Shown piece by piece: positions 17,465-26,680 of a stretch of DNA of 64,000 bases (its first letter is position 1; each line of letters begins with the position of its first letter). A model generated the notes under the pieces. That model saw only the letters and a program-made list of their open reading frames with translations. It was not told where the DNA came from and did no database searches. Made by a program: the position numbers and the translations under genes. This stretch comes from Fibrobacterota bacterium (GTDB lineage: Bacteria > Fibrobacterota > Chitinivibrionia > Chitinivibrionales > Chitinispirillaceae): contig JAEZKC010000012.1 in the NCBI GenBank assembly GCA_023436205.1, positions 1 to 64,000 on the forward strand, written 5' to 3'.

Positions 17465-18436
17465 TCAATCCTGAATTATCAGATCCACCCTGCGATTTTT
17501 GGCTCTGCCCTCTTTGGTGGCATTATCCGCAATCGGCTTGTGAAAAGCATAGCCAACGGAGGTAAGCCTTTCGGCGGCAACACCCTGCTCCACCATGAAA
17601 TTGAGCACATTGCCGGCGCGATCCTCGGAAAGCTTCTGGTTGAGTTCCTCACTGCCCACATTATCGGTATGCCCCTCGACCACGATCTTGGGATCCTTGT
17701 ACACCAGCAGAATACCGGCGATTTTGGCAAGGCTGGTCTTGAGATCAGGGGTGAGGCTTGCCTTACCCACATCAAACAGAATATCGGACATAGAGATGAT
17801 AGTCCCGCGGGCATCCTTGCTCACCTTGATGAGCTCGCTCTGAAGAGCCTGGAAACGCCTCTGCGCATCTTCCATAATCTTCTTTGCCCGTTCCCGCTCC
17901 GCTTCCAAATCCTCCTGAAGCTTGGATGTCTGGCTGATCGCCTTGATTCTCTCAGCTTCCATATCCTCTTTGAGCTTTGAAGCATAGCTGCGTTCAAGAC
18001 CATTTATCGTCTCGTGCAGATTGTTGAGCTCAAGCATCAGAGAATCCTTTTGCCTGTCCACCTTACGCAAGCTGATCAGATTCCGCTCCTTCTCGATCTG
18101 CAGAAGCGCGGCAGTGGAAAGCACCGAGCTGATCTCAAAAGCCATGGAGGCATCTTTGGATTTGGGGTTGGCTTGCAGGAGAGCCAATGCCTGCTTGATA
18201 CTGCCCTTGGCCTCGCTGTAAACGGGAACTGACCCCACCATTCCGGTGTTCATAAGTGCAGTATAGGCACTGTCCAGACTTCTGTTGAGGCTCTCAAGCA
18301 CCTCCGGCTTGCTCATTGTGGCGGTCACGGGAGCGCTGGATGCATCCTGAATCTGTGATGCCGTATCACCCTCCTGGGCATAGACAGTACAAAGCGAAAC
18401 CAGAAGAATAGAAGGTAAAACTCTTTTCATATTCAT
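17465..18436 (-). CDS. OmpA-family peptidoglycan-binding protein
   Basis: A 323-residue exported protein. A signal peptide (about 1-20, ending in Y-A-Q) is followed by a helical region with heptad-like Glu/Lys/Leu pattern (about 105-200, probable coiled coil). An OmpA C-terminal domain follows (about 212-323), with V-E-G-H-T-D-N-V-G-S and N-R-R-V. It should bind peptidoglycan from the periplasm. No N-terminal beta-barrel is present, so it is not a porin. The ATG at 18436 overlaps the stop of the upstream lipoprotein gene as ATGA, indicating coupling. An alternative ATG is 2 codons downstream. Confidence 0.88.
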   Translation of the reverse strand: MNMKRVLPSILLVSLCTVYAQEGDTASQIQDASSAPVTATMSKPEVLESLNRSLDSAYTALMNTGMVGSVPVYSEAKGSIKQALALLQANPKSKDASMAFEISSVLSTAALLQIEKERNLISLRKVDRQKDSLMLELNNLHETINGLERSYASKLKEDMEAERIKAISQTSKLQEDLEAERERAKKIMEDAQRRFQALQSELIKVSKDARGTIISMSDILFDVGKASLTPDLKTSLAKIAGILLVYKDPKIVVEGHTDNVGSEELNQKLSEDRAGNVLNFMVEQGVAAERLTSVGYAFHKPIADNATKEGRAKNRRVDLIIQD

Positions 18437-18828
18437 GGATTCCTCGATTCTCTGATACCGTTGAGGATTTTTTCGTAGGTTTTGACCTGCTGTTCGGCAG
18501 TCTTGAGTGCCACCTTGGCCTCGCTGAGGTCCACCTGGGAAAGGGACAGTTCATGACGGGCAAGGGCCAGACGATACCGTGCGGCTGCAAGGTCTGCATT
18601 CTGGGAAGCTTCCTTGTCCTTGCCCTCGAGGGTGAACTTTTCAGCTCTCTCCAGGATAGCATTGGCGCTGTCCATGTCTGCGCCCGAAAATTTCCTGGAG
18701 GTAAGGTCCGCCTTAAGAAGCTGCGCCTCGGTTACCGAACGGGTCTTGACATACCGGTAAGGCGATCCGCACGACACGAGCAGCATCAAGCCTGCTGCCA
18801 CAAGCGGAATTGGTAATAGTCTATTCAT
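18433..18828 (-). CDS. DUF4398-like lipoprotein
   Basis: A 131-residue lipoprotein. The lipobox L-V-S-C places the lipidated cysteine at C20. The rest is mostly helical, with Ala/Lys/Glu repeats like DUF4398 proteins, which often pair with OmpA-domain proteins. It is coupled to the downstream OmpA gene, and the two probably form an envelope complex tethering the outer membrane to peptidoglycan (inference). Confidence 0.8.
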   Translation of the reverse strand: MNRLLPIPLVAAGLMLLVSCGSPYRYVKTRSVTEAQLLKADLTSRKFSGADMDSANAILERAEKFTLEGKDKEASQNADLAAARYRLALARHELSLSQVDLSEAKVALKTAEQQVKTYEKILNGIRESRNP

Positions 18829-19224
18829 GTAGTACTCCTCACATGAGAAAAAATGATGGTGAGTGGCCCCGGAAGGCAGATAGTAAAAAATATTATCGTG
18901 CGCGGCGAAATGAAAAGTATTCGACTATCCTGGTGCTCTTGGTGAATTAAGGGGGGCAAACAACGCAGATTTTTGTTAACGGCCAAGACGCCTCACAGGT
19001 CACCGGTCTCCATCCTCGCTCTGTAGTTTTTTCAATAGTAGGCAAAAGAGTTTATCCTCCACGAATAGGAAAAACGCCAGTAACCGTGTCTTGACCCAAA
19101 GGTGTTACACGCCCCGCGACCCGTTCCCCAAAAATCCGAAATTCCTAAATCCCGAATCGAAAAGGGGTTCTGCCGGAAATTACTTTAAAGAAGTATTACA
19201 AACTTTTTATTGAAGGAGGTTTTC
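18829..19224. repeat. Intergenic region with an inverted module D
   Basis: 396 bp between divergent genes. An inverted, diverged copy of module D lies at about 18976-19080, beginning GTTAACGGCCAAGACGCC. The rest is AT-rich close to both genes and presumably carries their promoters. No gene is seen. Confidence 0.55.
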
Positions 19225-19614
19225 ATGAAAATATTCCTTATCATTCTAGGCATTTTCCTGCTTCTGGGATTAGTGGGTTTCCTTTTCGCTTCCATGGGTT
19301 TAGGTGAGATCAAGCGCATGGTGGTGAAAAACGTGGACCTGTCAAAAGTAGCCGATGGCGTTTACACGGGTCAGTTTCACAAGGTGCGCTGGAACTATGA
19401 AGTGGAAGTGGAGGTCAAGGATCATGCAATCACCTCCATCAGGTTGCTCAACAAGATGCCTGATCCCAGCAGCGAGAAAATAGCTGACGGGGTTCTACAG
19501 CGCATTATCGAAAAGCAAACTCTGGATATCGATGTGGTATCGGGTGCTTCTGTAAACACCAAAGCTGTACGAAAAGCTGTGGAAGATGCCCTGATCAAAG
19601 GCGAAAAGGAATAG
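19225..19614 (+). CDS. Membrane-anchored FMN-binding domain protein
   Basis: A 129-residue protein with one N-terminal membrane helix (about 2-24) and an FMN-binding domain (PF04205 type). The motif V-S-G-A-S near residue 104 matches the ApbE flavinylation site, with Ser in place of the more common Thr. The ATG at 19225 is preceded by AAGGAGG; an upstream in-frame TTG would overlap that site. A gene for an ApbE flavin transferase follows about 180 bp downstream, so covalent FMN attachment is likely. It would carry electrons at the outer face of the inner membrane, as in RnfG/NqrC-like proteins. Confidence 0.85.
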   Translation: MKIFLIILGIFLLLGLVGFLFASMGLGEIKRMVVKNVDLSKVADGVYTGQFHKVRWNYEVEVEVKDHAITSIRLLNKMPDPSSEKIADGVLQRIIEKQTLDIDVVSGASVNTKAVRKAVEDALIKGEKE

Positions 19615-19642
19615 CCTTGAGACAATCAGGGTAAGTTCGGAA

Positions 19643-19797
19643 AGGGAAAAATATCGAATATCGAATATCGAATCCTGAATATCGAAGTGAAGAGAAAACA
19701 AGGAAACAAGATTTGTTATTTGCGGATGAGTGGCATTAGCGTAAGGGATGTTCCTAAGCGCACCGCTTCCGATTCCGATACCGATTCCGAGTAGCGA
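19643..19797. repeat. Short-period tandem repeats
   Basis: Around 19650-19690 the unit ATATCGA is repeated several times with small variations. At 19764-19792 the block CCGATTCCGATA recurs. Such runs are prone to slippage. They sit just before the ApbE start and could affect its expression, though that is speculation. Confidence 0.6.
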
Positions 19798-20775
19798 TTG
19801 AAGAAAAAAACAAGGAAACATATCTTCCGAACTGAACCCGTTCCCTTTGTAAGCACAATAGCGGTTATGGGTTCAGTTGCTGTACAGAAAGTGTACGGCA
19901 TCAACGCGCCGGAAGTCTGTGAAGAGGTAAACCGGATGCTGCTTGGGCTGCATGATGAGTGGAGCCCGTGCATTAAAGGAAACAGTGTTGACCTCATTCA
20001 CAGCTCTTCCGGTCAGGAAACGGTGCAGGTATCAGAGCACACCATAAGGGTTTTATCTTTTGCAAAAGAGATTGGAGAATGTTCAGGCGGTGCTTTTGAC
20101 ATAACTGCCGGACCGCTCACTGATCTCTGGCGCACCGCTCTCGAGAACAAAACACCTCCCGATCAAAAGTCTATCGCACAAGCTTGCAAGCTGATCAACT
20201 ATAGTGATCTGACCATCTTAGAAGACAATCATGTCAAGCTTGCCCGCAAAGGACAGAAGATTGACCTGGGAGGAATCGGAAAAGGGTACGCTGCAGATCT
20301 GGCACGAGAGATATACATTCGATCTGGAATTCGCCACGCGGTGCTCAGTATCGGAGGCAATGTGCTTGCGCTTAACTGCAGGCCTGACGGCTCACCCTGG
20401 AAAGTGGGGATAAGAAATCCTTTTCAACCCGAGGAGAAACCGATTGGCTATGTTGAGGTATGCGATTGCTCAGTGGTTACCTCCGGAGATTATGAGCAGT
20501 TTTTCGAATATACAGATGCACCTGCAACCCGCAGGTATCATCATATCATCGACCCGCGTACCGGGTGGCCCTCCCATTCACCTGTAAACGCCGCCACCAT
20601 CATCTCCCGATCATCAATGCTTGCCGATGCGCTTGCGACAACCATGGTCATAACGGGAAGAGAACATGGAATGGACCTGTGCAGGCAATACGCCGAAACA
20701 GAATGGCTGGCGGTGGAAAAGCAAAAAAACAGTTTTTCTCCCGGACTGAAGGATCGCTTTGTTCCACTTGGTTAG
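19798..20775 (+). CDS. apbE: FAD:protein FMN transferase (ApbE family)
   Basis: A 325-residue flavin transferase that attaches FMN from FAD to a Ser/Thr of a target protein. Family motifs present are M-G-S-V near residue 24, G-G-A-F-D-I-T-A-G-P-L (about 100), D-L-G-G-I-G-K-G-Y-A (about 158) and H-I-I-D-P-R-T-G-W-P (about 250). The start is uncertain: TTG at 19798 has no good ribosome site, while the only ATG (19867) would cut into the conserved N-terminus. No signal peptide or lipobox is visible, which is odd for an enzyme whose likely target is exported. The FMN-binding protein upstream is the obvious target. Confidence 0.88.
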   Translation: MKKKTRKHIFRTEPVPFVSTIAVMGSVAVQKVYGINAPEVCEEVNRMLLGLHDEWSPCIKGNSVDLIHSSSGQETVQVSEHTIRVLSFAKEIGECSGGAFDITAGPLTDLWRTALENKTPPDQKSIAQACKLINYSDLTILEDNHVKLARKGQKIDLGGIGKGYAADLAREIYIRSGIRHAVLSIGGNVLALNCRPDGSPWKVGIRNPFQPEEKPIGYVEVCDCSVVTSGDYEQFFEYTDAPATRRYHHIIDPRTGWPSHSPVNAATIISRSSMLADALATTMVITGREHGMDLCRQYAETEWLAVEKQKNSFSPGLKDRFVPLG

Positions 20776-20863
20776 CTGAACCCACACAGCTCAATTAGTT
20801 CAAAAAAATTGAAATATCATTCCATGCCTCCCGAAATCTCTGATCACATTTTCGGGGATAGGA

Positions 20864-22117
20864 ATGAAAACAGAATACGATGTTATAGTTATCGGGGGAG
20901 GCCCGGGAGGGATCTGTGCTGCGGCAGCAGCTGCATCCAATGGCGCTTCCACTTTGCTGGTCGAACGATATGGCTTTTTAGGCGGCATGGCTACTGCCGG
21001 ACTGGTCAACCCCTTCATGGCCTACACTTGCGGAGGACTCAATCTGGCCTCTCCCTGCTTTTCAGAAATACTGGAGCGGCTTAAAAAACAAAAGGCGCTT
21101 TGTAATGAAGGCTTAATCTTTGATGATGAAACTCTCAAGTTTGTCCTTGATCAGATGATGAACGATTACGGAGTCGATGTACTGCTCCACTCCGTACTGA
21201 GTCATGCTGAAACGGAAGGCAACCAGATAACAAAAGTTAATGTTCTTACCAAGGGTGGAATGAGAAGCCTTAAGGCTTCTGTATTTGTGGATTCCACCGG
21301 AGACGGAGACCTGGCTGCGGTTTCGGGAGCCCAATTTGAAATGGGCAGGGATAAAGACGGCGCGTGTCAGCCGATGACACTTTGCTTCCGTATCGCAGGG
21401 GTTACTGGTGATCTGCATGCGGATGCTTTGGCAAGAGAACTCACACCTCTGTTTCAGGCAGCCAAAAAACGGAATGAGATTCAGCAGCCCCGTGAGGATG
21501 TTCTCATATTCAATACGTTAAGCGCTGGCACCTATCACTTCAACACCACCCGCGTTATCGACCGGAAAGGAACCTGCTCGCTTGACCTTACTAAAGCGGA
21601 AATCGAAGGGAGACGTCAGGCATTTGAACTGCTGCAACTGTTTAAAAAGAGTTCACCGAGATTTCGAAACGCATCTATCGTCAAACTTGCAAGTCAGATC
21701 GGAATACGGGAGACTCGACGCGTTATGGGGCTTTACAGGTTAACCGAGGAGGATATTCTCGGTGCCCGAAAGTTTCCCGACGGAATTACCCGAAGCTGCT
21801 ACCCCGTTGACATCCACAACCCCGATGGTGCAGGCACTGTACTGAAGCATTTGCCTGAAGGGGAATACTACGAAGTTCCGTTCCGAAGTCTGGTTTCGGC
21901 AGACATCAGTAATCTGCTTATTGGATCTCGCTGCATCTGCTCGAGTCACGAAGCACACTCCTCTTTACGGGTGATGCCTGTTGTGGCTGGAATCGGAGAG
22001 GCTGCAGGGACTGCCGCGGCACTTGCCTCCCAAAACTTTGAAGATGTTTCCGCTATCGATGGAAAACAGGTAAGGAAGATGATTCTGGATGCCGCAGATT
22101 TCAAGACGATAGTATAA
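20864..22117 (+). CDS. FAD-dependent oxidoreductase
   Basis: A 417-residue flavoprotein of the FAD_oxidored type (PF12831-like). The dinucleotide-binding motif V-I-G-G-G-P-G-G-I-C is at 10-19, followed by E-R-Y-G-F-L-G-G-M-A-T. A second FAD-contact region, D-S-T-G-D-G-D-L-A-A, is near 145. The C-terminus has an F-R-S-L-V-S ... L-L-I-G-S-R-C motif. No signal peptide is seen; it is cytoplasmic. The substrate cannot be named. Position after apbE suggests a flavin-based redox cluster, but the gene is 88 bp away and may be independent. Confidence 0.82.
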   Translation: MKTEYDVIVIGGGPGGICAAAAAASNGASTLLVERYGFLGGMATAGLVNPFMAYTCGGLNLASPCFSEILERLKKQKALCNEGLIFDDETLKFVLDQMMNDYGVDVLLHSVLSHAETEGNQITKVNVLTKGGMRSLKASVFVDSTGDGDLAAVSGAQFEMGRDKDGACQPMTLCFRIAGVTGDLHADALARELTPLFQAAKKRNEIQQPREDVLIFNTLSAGTYHFNTTRVIDRKGTCSLDLTKAEIEGRRQAFELLQLFKKSSPRFRNASIVKLASQIGIRETRRVMGLYRLTEEDILGARKFPDGITRSCYPVDIHNPDGAGTVLKHLPEGEYYEVPFRSLVSADISNLLIGSRCICSSHEAHSSLRVMPVVAGIGEAAGTAAALASQNFEDVSAIDGKQVRKMILDAADFKTIV

Positions 22118-22189
22118 GCCGGCTATTGATAGTGCTGCAGGGAGCTCAGACAGATTGTTAAGGGGGGCACTGATGCCTCGACACGGGAT

Positions 22190-22407
22190 AGAGATTCGCC
22201 CATCCTTACGGATAGGGCGACTGCAAGAGCCGCCACTTGTGACCACTGATAATCCGAACCGTAAGGGAGGGCAGGGGTCGATACAGATACCGGAAGCGAG
22301 GGGATATGACCGTAAGTTCGTGATTGACAGACTCTTTTGCCTATGTACAATAGAGTCTACATGCGGGATACACCGCTGGTGACCTGCAAGGCGTCTTCGC
22401 CGTTAAC
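22190..22407. repeat. Inverted module C plus module D
   Basis: 22190-22295 is a diverged reverse-oriented copy of the module at 1332-1525, sharing GATTCGCCCATCCTTACGGAT. 22321-22407 is module D. The rest of the gap 22118-22521 has no gene. Module D here carries a promoter-like sequence, listed separately. Confidence 0.6.
22324..22351 (+). promoter_or_regulatory. Promoter-like sequence inside module D
   Basis: TTGACA (22324-22329) and TACAAT (22346-22351) are 16 nt apart, and point to the histidine kinase gene about 170 bp downstream. Only this copy of the module has a good -10; the copy at 8827 keeps TTGACA without it. Confidence 0.5.
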
Positions 22408-22521
22408 AAAAACACTCTGAATCTCACATTTAACCAGAGAACGGCCTTCGTTTTTTTCCGCTCCTGGTACATCATTCAAATAACCGGCTTCTCTTTTGCT
22501 TTTCCCTCTAGTATCATTCCC

Positions 22522-24384
22522 ATGCGCACGCGTGAGGAGCCGGTTTTGGACAATATCAATCAGAAAATACTTGCCAGACAGATTGAGGTAATCTACCGAT
22601 TATACTACGTGGGGCTTATCGCCACCTCCATAAATGCTATTGCCATCGTGGCGCTTCACTGGTATCTGGTACCGAAAGCACTTCTCGTTACATGGCTTTC
22701 GGTAGTGCTTCTTTATGCCTTATTAAGATTATTGGGACCGTATTATTACAAGCTGGACACCAATCGAAGTGAACACAACCGCAAGTGGAAAACGCGGGCA
22801 GTTGCAAGCCTGTTCATCTCCGGTTTGTTCTGGGGGGTGAGCGCTTTTTTCATGCTGTACCACGATGCCGTTACCCATCAGGTGGCAGTGGCCCTGATCA
22901 TCTGCGGCATGTGCGGAGGTGCGGCGGCTACACTCTCCTCACTGAAAGAAGCCTACTACGGTTTCTTCTTTCCCGCTATGATTCCCCTAATAGTTTTTTT
23001 CCTGATTTCAGCCAATTTTGTTTTCATGGCACTAGGGCTCATTATGATCATCTACAGTGTGCTCATAAGCTATTCTGCGGAGACCAACCACAGGGTTCTC
23101 AAATCCAACTTCGAGCTGGTTTTAAAAAACGAAGATCTCATCAGCTTTCTAAGAGATACCAACAAAAAAGCCCGCTCCGAAATCAGTCGTCGCCAGGAAT
23201 TGGAGAAGCAACTTTTGGCCTCCCGTGAAAATCTGGAAGAAACAGTCAAGATGCGCACTTCCCAGCTGCTTAATTCAAATAAGGAACTTCAGGAGCAGAT
23301 GTCAAAGCGGATCAGTGCCGAACAGGCGCTCAGGAGAAGCGAGGAGCTCTACCGCTCCATGATAGAAACCGCACAGGAGGGTGTCTGGATTATTGACGAT
23401 TCTCACCGGATAAACTATATCAACACCAGAGCTGCAGAGATCCTTGGATACAGCAGCAGTGAGATTCAGGGGCGCGACCTCTGCGATTTCCTCGATTCCT
23501 CCCAGCGCAAGTTTCATGGGACCGAGAGGCGATCAAGAGGTGTCCGCCAACGAACCCTGTTCAGAAAAGACGGTTCCTCTGTTACTGTTCTGGAGTCCCA
23601 GAGCACTATGCCCGACATTTCCGGCGGAAGAAAGCTTACGCTGGGGATGATTACCGATATCACCGAACGACAACAATGGGAAAAAGCAGTTGTAAACCTC
23701 AACAGGAAATTGCAGGAATCAAACAGCGAACTGACGGAATTCAGCCATTCGGTATCACACGATCTCAGAAGCCCCCTGGGGGCGATCATTGGTTTTAGTG
23801 AACTGCTCGAAAAGCAATATGGAGGAGCGTTAGGCGAAGAGGGAGGCAAATATCTTTCCTTCGTAAGTTCCTCTGCCCGCCGTATGAATGAGCTTATAAG
23901 AGATCTTCTATCACTTTCTCAGGTGTCCCGCACCGAAATTTCCAAAACAGAAGTCAATCTCAGTGTTATGGCCTCGGAAATTATCTCAACATTTGCAGCC
24001 CGGGATACACAGCGTAAGGTAAATGTTTCAATAACAGAGGACATGATTGCTTTCTGTGATGCCGGCCTGATAAGAATCGCCTTGGAAAATCTGTTGGGCA
24101 ACGCCTGGAAATACACTTCACGAAATGATAACGCATCCATAATTTTCGGAAAAGAAAACAGAGACGGCAAAACCATTTTTTACATAAGCGATAACGGAGT
24201 GGGTTTCAACATGGCCCTGCAGGACCGGCTCTTTCAGCCATTCAAGCGGCTGCATCCCTCTTCGGAATTCCCCGGAACCGGGATCGGCCTGGCGACGGTG
24301 CACCGAATCATCAGCCGCCATGGCGGGGATATCTGGGCACTGTCCCAACCGGACAAGGGAGCCTCTTTTTATTTTACTCTCTAA
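22522..24384 (+). CDS. PAS-domain sensor histidine kinase
   Basis: A 620-residue membrane sensor kinase. About five or six hydrophobic helices span residues 28-185, followed by a helical linker (205-270), one PAS domain (about 275-390), a HisKA dimerisation domain with phospho-acceptor H413 (S-V-S-H-D-L-R-S-P), and a HATPase domain with N527 (N-box), D-N-G-V-G-F (about 560) and G-T-G-I-G-L (about 593). No response regulator gene is next to it, so it is an orphan kinase. The signal is unknown; the PAS fold could bind a small ligand. The start ATG at 22522 lacks a strong ribosome site. Confidence 0.92.
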   Translation: MRTREEPVLDNINQKILARQIEVIYRLYYVGLIATSINAIAIVALHWYLVPKALLVTWLSVVLLYALLRLLGPYYYKLDTNRSEHNRKWKTRAVASLFISGLFWGVSAFFMLYHDAVTHQVAVALIICGMCGGAAATLSSLKEAYYGFFFPAMIPLIVFFLISANFVFMALGLIMIIYSVLISYSAETNHRVLKSNFELVLKNEDLISFLRDTNKKARSEISRRQELEKQLLASRENLEETVKMRTSQLLNSNKELQEQMSKRISAEQALRRSEELYRSMIETAQEGVWIIDDSHRINYINTRAAEILGYSSSEIQGRDLCDFLDSSQRKFHGTERRSRGVRQRTLFRKDGSSVTVLESQSTMPDISGGRKLTLGMITDITERQQWEKAVVNLNRKLQESNSELTEFSHSVSHDLRSPLGAIIGFSELLEKQYGGALGEEGGKYLSFVSSSARRMNELIRDLLSLSQVSRTEISKTEVNLSVMASEIISTFAARDTQRKVNVSITEDMIAFCDAGLIRIALENLLGNAWKYTSRNDNASIIFGKENRDGKTIFYISDNGVGFNMALQDRLFQPFKRLHPSSEFPGTGIGLATVHRIISRHGGDIWALSQPDKGASFYFTL

Positions 24385-24394
24385 ACTCCGGTAA

Positions 24395-24474
24395 CGATGC
24401 CATGCCATTGCGTCGCCATTCACTATTTATGGCATCGTCGAAAATCCAAAGCACCGCACCATGCTATGGCATCG
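24395..24474. repeat. Inverted repeats between convergent genes
   Basis: CGATGCCAT (24395-24403) is the exact reverse complement of ATGGCATCG at 24429-24437 and again at 24466-24474. Lying between the ends of the kinase and P450 genes, the hairpin may act as a two-way terminator, although it lacks T-runs. Confidence 0.5.
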
Positions 24475-24517
24475 CAAATTGCCATTTACGGCATTGAGGC
24501 GCCATGGATCGGGGTCT

Positions 24518-25765
24518 CTACAAAACCCGCACATTCCTAATCTTAAACCGGGACTTGGGCTGGGCAGGAATACGGGAATGGCTGATTGACAAGTCCTGCT
24601 TTGGCACCTCGTAGGATATGGTTCTGGTCAGAAACTTGGCCGCGTTCTTCATTAGCTCGATTGTCACCCACTCCCCCGGACATCGATGATTCTCCAGATG
24701 ATCGCCCCCACCCTGCGGAATGAAATTGAAGGCACCACCGTTCCAATTCTTGAAACGCTCCGGACAAAACTCCTGCGGATTCTCCCAGATGCGCGGATCG
24801 TGATCTGTTCCGTAAAGATCAAGCAGCACCTTGCGGCCGCGGGGAAATTGATACCCCCTCCACTCGAAATCTTTTTTTACCTTAGCTACTACAAAAGGGA
24901 AAAAGGGATAAAAACGCCTCACTTCCTGCACGAACCACTTAACATAATCATCATGGGCATTCCTTAGCTTTTTAGCTATACCCTTGTAATCATGAATAGC
25001 TAAAGCTTCAAAAACGATAAACCGGGCAACCGCGATGGTCGGGCGAAGCACATTGTTCAGTTCCACCGCGGCAGCCCTAATATCAAGCAGACTCCCATTA
25101 GGTTCCCTGTAAAATGCAATTTTGTGCAATATCCATGATTCGGGTATACGGAGCTGCCCCCGACGCACTTTCTTTAATAAAGACCGCAGCCAGGAATCAA
25201 CCCTTTTGCGTGCCCGTATGCCTCTCCAGTGCCGAGGCCCCACTGCTCCCGAACTGTCTATTATGGAGGAAAACTGGCGCGTTCTGAACGCGACCTCATC
25301 ATCCCTGATCGGAACACCAACCCACCCGCAAACCGCCCTGCAAAGTATCTCCTCAAAATCATCAAAAAGCACCACCTCTTCTTGCGATTCCCACTTTTTA
25401 GCGTACAAATAAAGCTGCTCCCAAAAAAGCTGTGTTAAACAGCCGAGCTGCTCAGGCTTTAACATGGAAATAAAGAGGCTCTTTCTTGCCCGATGCCGTT
25501 CACCGTCCAGTCCCTGCACCCCTCCCTTGCCGAAAAGAGTGTGCTTTAGTCTTCCCGGTGCAGCGCCCTTGCGTTCAAAAAATCCGGTATTGTAAATAAC
25601 AGCCGCCGCCTCCTGGCCCTTCATACAGAAAAACTTCTGTAACAGAAGCCGGGTTTTGAAGATATCGCTGTTTTTCTTTTCGCATGTGCGGGAAATGAAA
25701 TCGTAACCGTATAACAGAAATGCAATGGTGCTGTCCGGGAAATCAGTTTGAGGGATTATAGTCAT
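24518..25765 (-). CDS. CYP152-type fatty acid peroxygenase (cytochrome P450)
   Basis: A 415-residue soluble cytochrome P450 of the CYP152 type, which uses hydrogen peroxide to hydroxylate or decarboxylate fatty acids. The heme ligand is C362 in P-Q-G-G-G-x-x-x-x-x-H-R-C-P-G-E. R241-P242 in L-R-P-T-I-A-V-A-R match the Arg-Pro pair that binds the substrate carboxylate. Q84, in V-Q-G-x-D-G, occupies the position that is Gln in the hydroxylase P450-BSbeta and His in the decarboxylase OleT, so hydroxylation is favoured. No membrane anchor and no redox partner are seen, as expected for peroxygenases. It is transcribed away from the rSAM locus. Confidence 0.9.
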   Translation of the reverse strand: MTIIPQTDFPDSTIAFLLYGYDFISRTCEKKNSDIFKTRLLLQKFFCMKGQEAAAVIYNTGFFERKGAAPGRLKHTLFGKGGVQGLDGERHRARKSLFISMLKPEQLGCLTQLFWEQLYLYAKKWESQEEVVLFDDFEEILCRAVCGWVGVPIRDDEVAFRTRQFSSIIDSSGAVGPRHWRGIRARKRVDSWLRSLLKKVRRGQLRIPESWILHKIAFYREPNGSLLDIRAAAVELNNVLRPTIAVARFIVFEALAIHDYKGIAKKLRNAHDDYVKWFVQEVRRFYPFFPFVVAKVKKDFEWRGYQFPRGRKVLLDLYGTDHDPRIWENPQEFCPERFKNWNGGAFNFIPQGGGDHLENHRCPGEWVTIELMKNAAKFLTRTISYEVPKQDLSISHSRIPAQPKSRFKIRNVRVL

Positions 25766-25940
25766 GATACTCCCCGGTTAAGTGCTGAACATTCGGGGTG
25801 CAAACCGTGTGCCTGCAGCTTCCGTCCATTCGACTCCTGAATACGAAACCGAAATGCCGCAGGTTGACACTAATAAGAAAGAGAAATATTTTCAAATTAC
25901 TAATCCCGCTTTTCACTCACATATTCTCCAGGAGCTCCCT

Positions 25941-26672
25941 ATGGGAAGGCAAATCCTCAGAGCATCACAGTGGTCGTGGCGTTCAGCAGTATCGTTGTAC
26001 AGCAAATTCATAACGGTCATTTTTGCCTTTTTCTGCGTTGTAAGCGGTCAGATTCAAAAAACGGCCAACACCGGTGAAGGTCAAAAAGTCATTAAAGGAA
26101 AAGTGTTCAACGCAGCCGATTCCTCTGTTCTGGGGAATATTAAACTGCAACTTTGCGAAACAGCGTACCCTCTTTATGGCATGATGTACACCGGGCCATT
26201 CTATTTCCCTGTCGATTCAACAACCAGCAATGAATCAGGTGAATTCGAAATTACCACAAACGATTCTTATCACCGTGAATTTGCCATGACCGTTAAAAAT
26301 GAACAGGATATTGACGGTACAAAACCATACCTCCTGATCTCCGCCCCGTTCAACTTTGATCCCACTAAAGACTCCACCTATACCCTATATTTAACCCCAT
26401 ACGTGAGCTCATCAGTAACAAACCTCTCGAAAATGGAGAAAAGTCAGCAGATGTATGCCGTGCAGGGCAAAGCAGTGGAATTCAGACTCCCTCAAAGCCT
26501 TCAAAACATAAGCGCCTCCGTTGTTGATGTAAAGGGACGATTCATTACATCTCTCTCAACAATTGGAAACGACCTTATCAGATGGAATACTGAATCTGTC
26601 GCCAAAGGAATCTATTTCGTTAAGATTAAGCACGGAAGTGACAATCTGGTTTTGAAGGTAAACCTGAGATAA
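25941..26672 (+). CDS. Exported regulatory-like protein, likely partner of the rSAM enzyme (TIGR04134-like)
   Basis: A 243-residue exported protein. The ATG at 25941 (AGGAG 7 nt upstream) is preferred over an upstream start at 25782, because it places a hydrophobic export segment at about 18-35. A carboxypeptidase-regulatory-like beta-sandwich follows (about 50-140; V-x-x-A-D-S-S-V-L-G-N-I), containing the D-I-D-G-T segment that I recall from lipoproteins paired with TIGR04133 radical SAM enzymes. Unlike those, no clear lipobox is seen. The C-terminal 80 residues resemble a T9SS-type sorting segment (V-D-V-K-G-R ... G-I-Y-F-V-K-I). It ends 8 nt before the rSAM gene. Confidence 0.7.
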   Translation: MGRQILRASQWSWRSAVSLYSKFITVIFAFFCVVSGQIQKTANTGEGQKVIKGKVFNAADSSVLGNIKLQLCETAYPLYGMMYTGPFYFPVDSTTSNESGEFEITTNDSYHREFAMTVKNEQDIDGTKPYLLISAPFNFDPTKDSTYTLYLTPYVSSSVTNLSKMEKSQQMYAVQGKAVEFRLPQSLQNISASVVDVKGRFITSLSTIGNDLIRWNTESVAKGIYFVKIKHGSDNLVLKVNLR

Positions 26673-26680
26673 TCAGTTTC

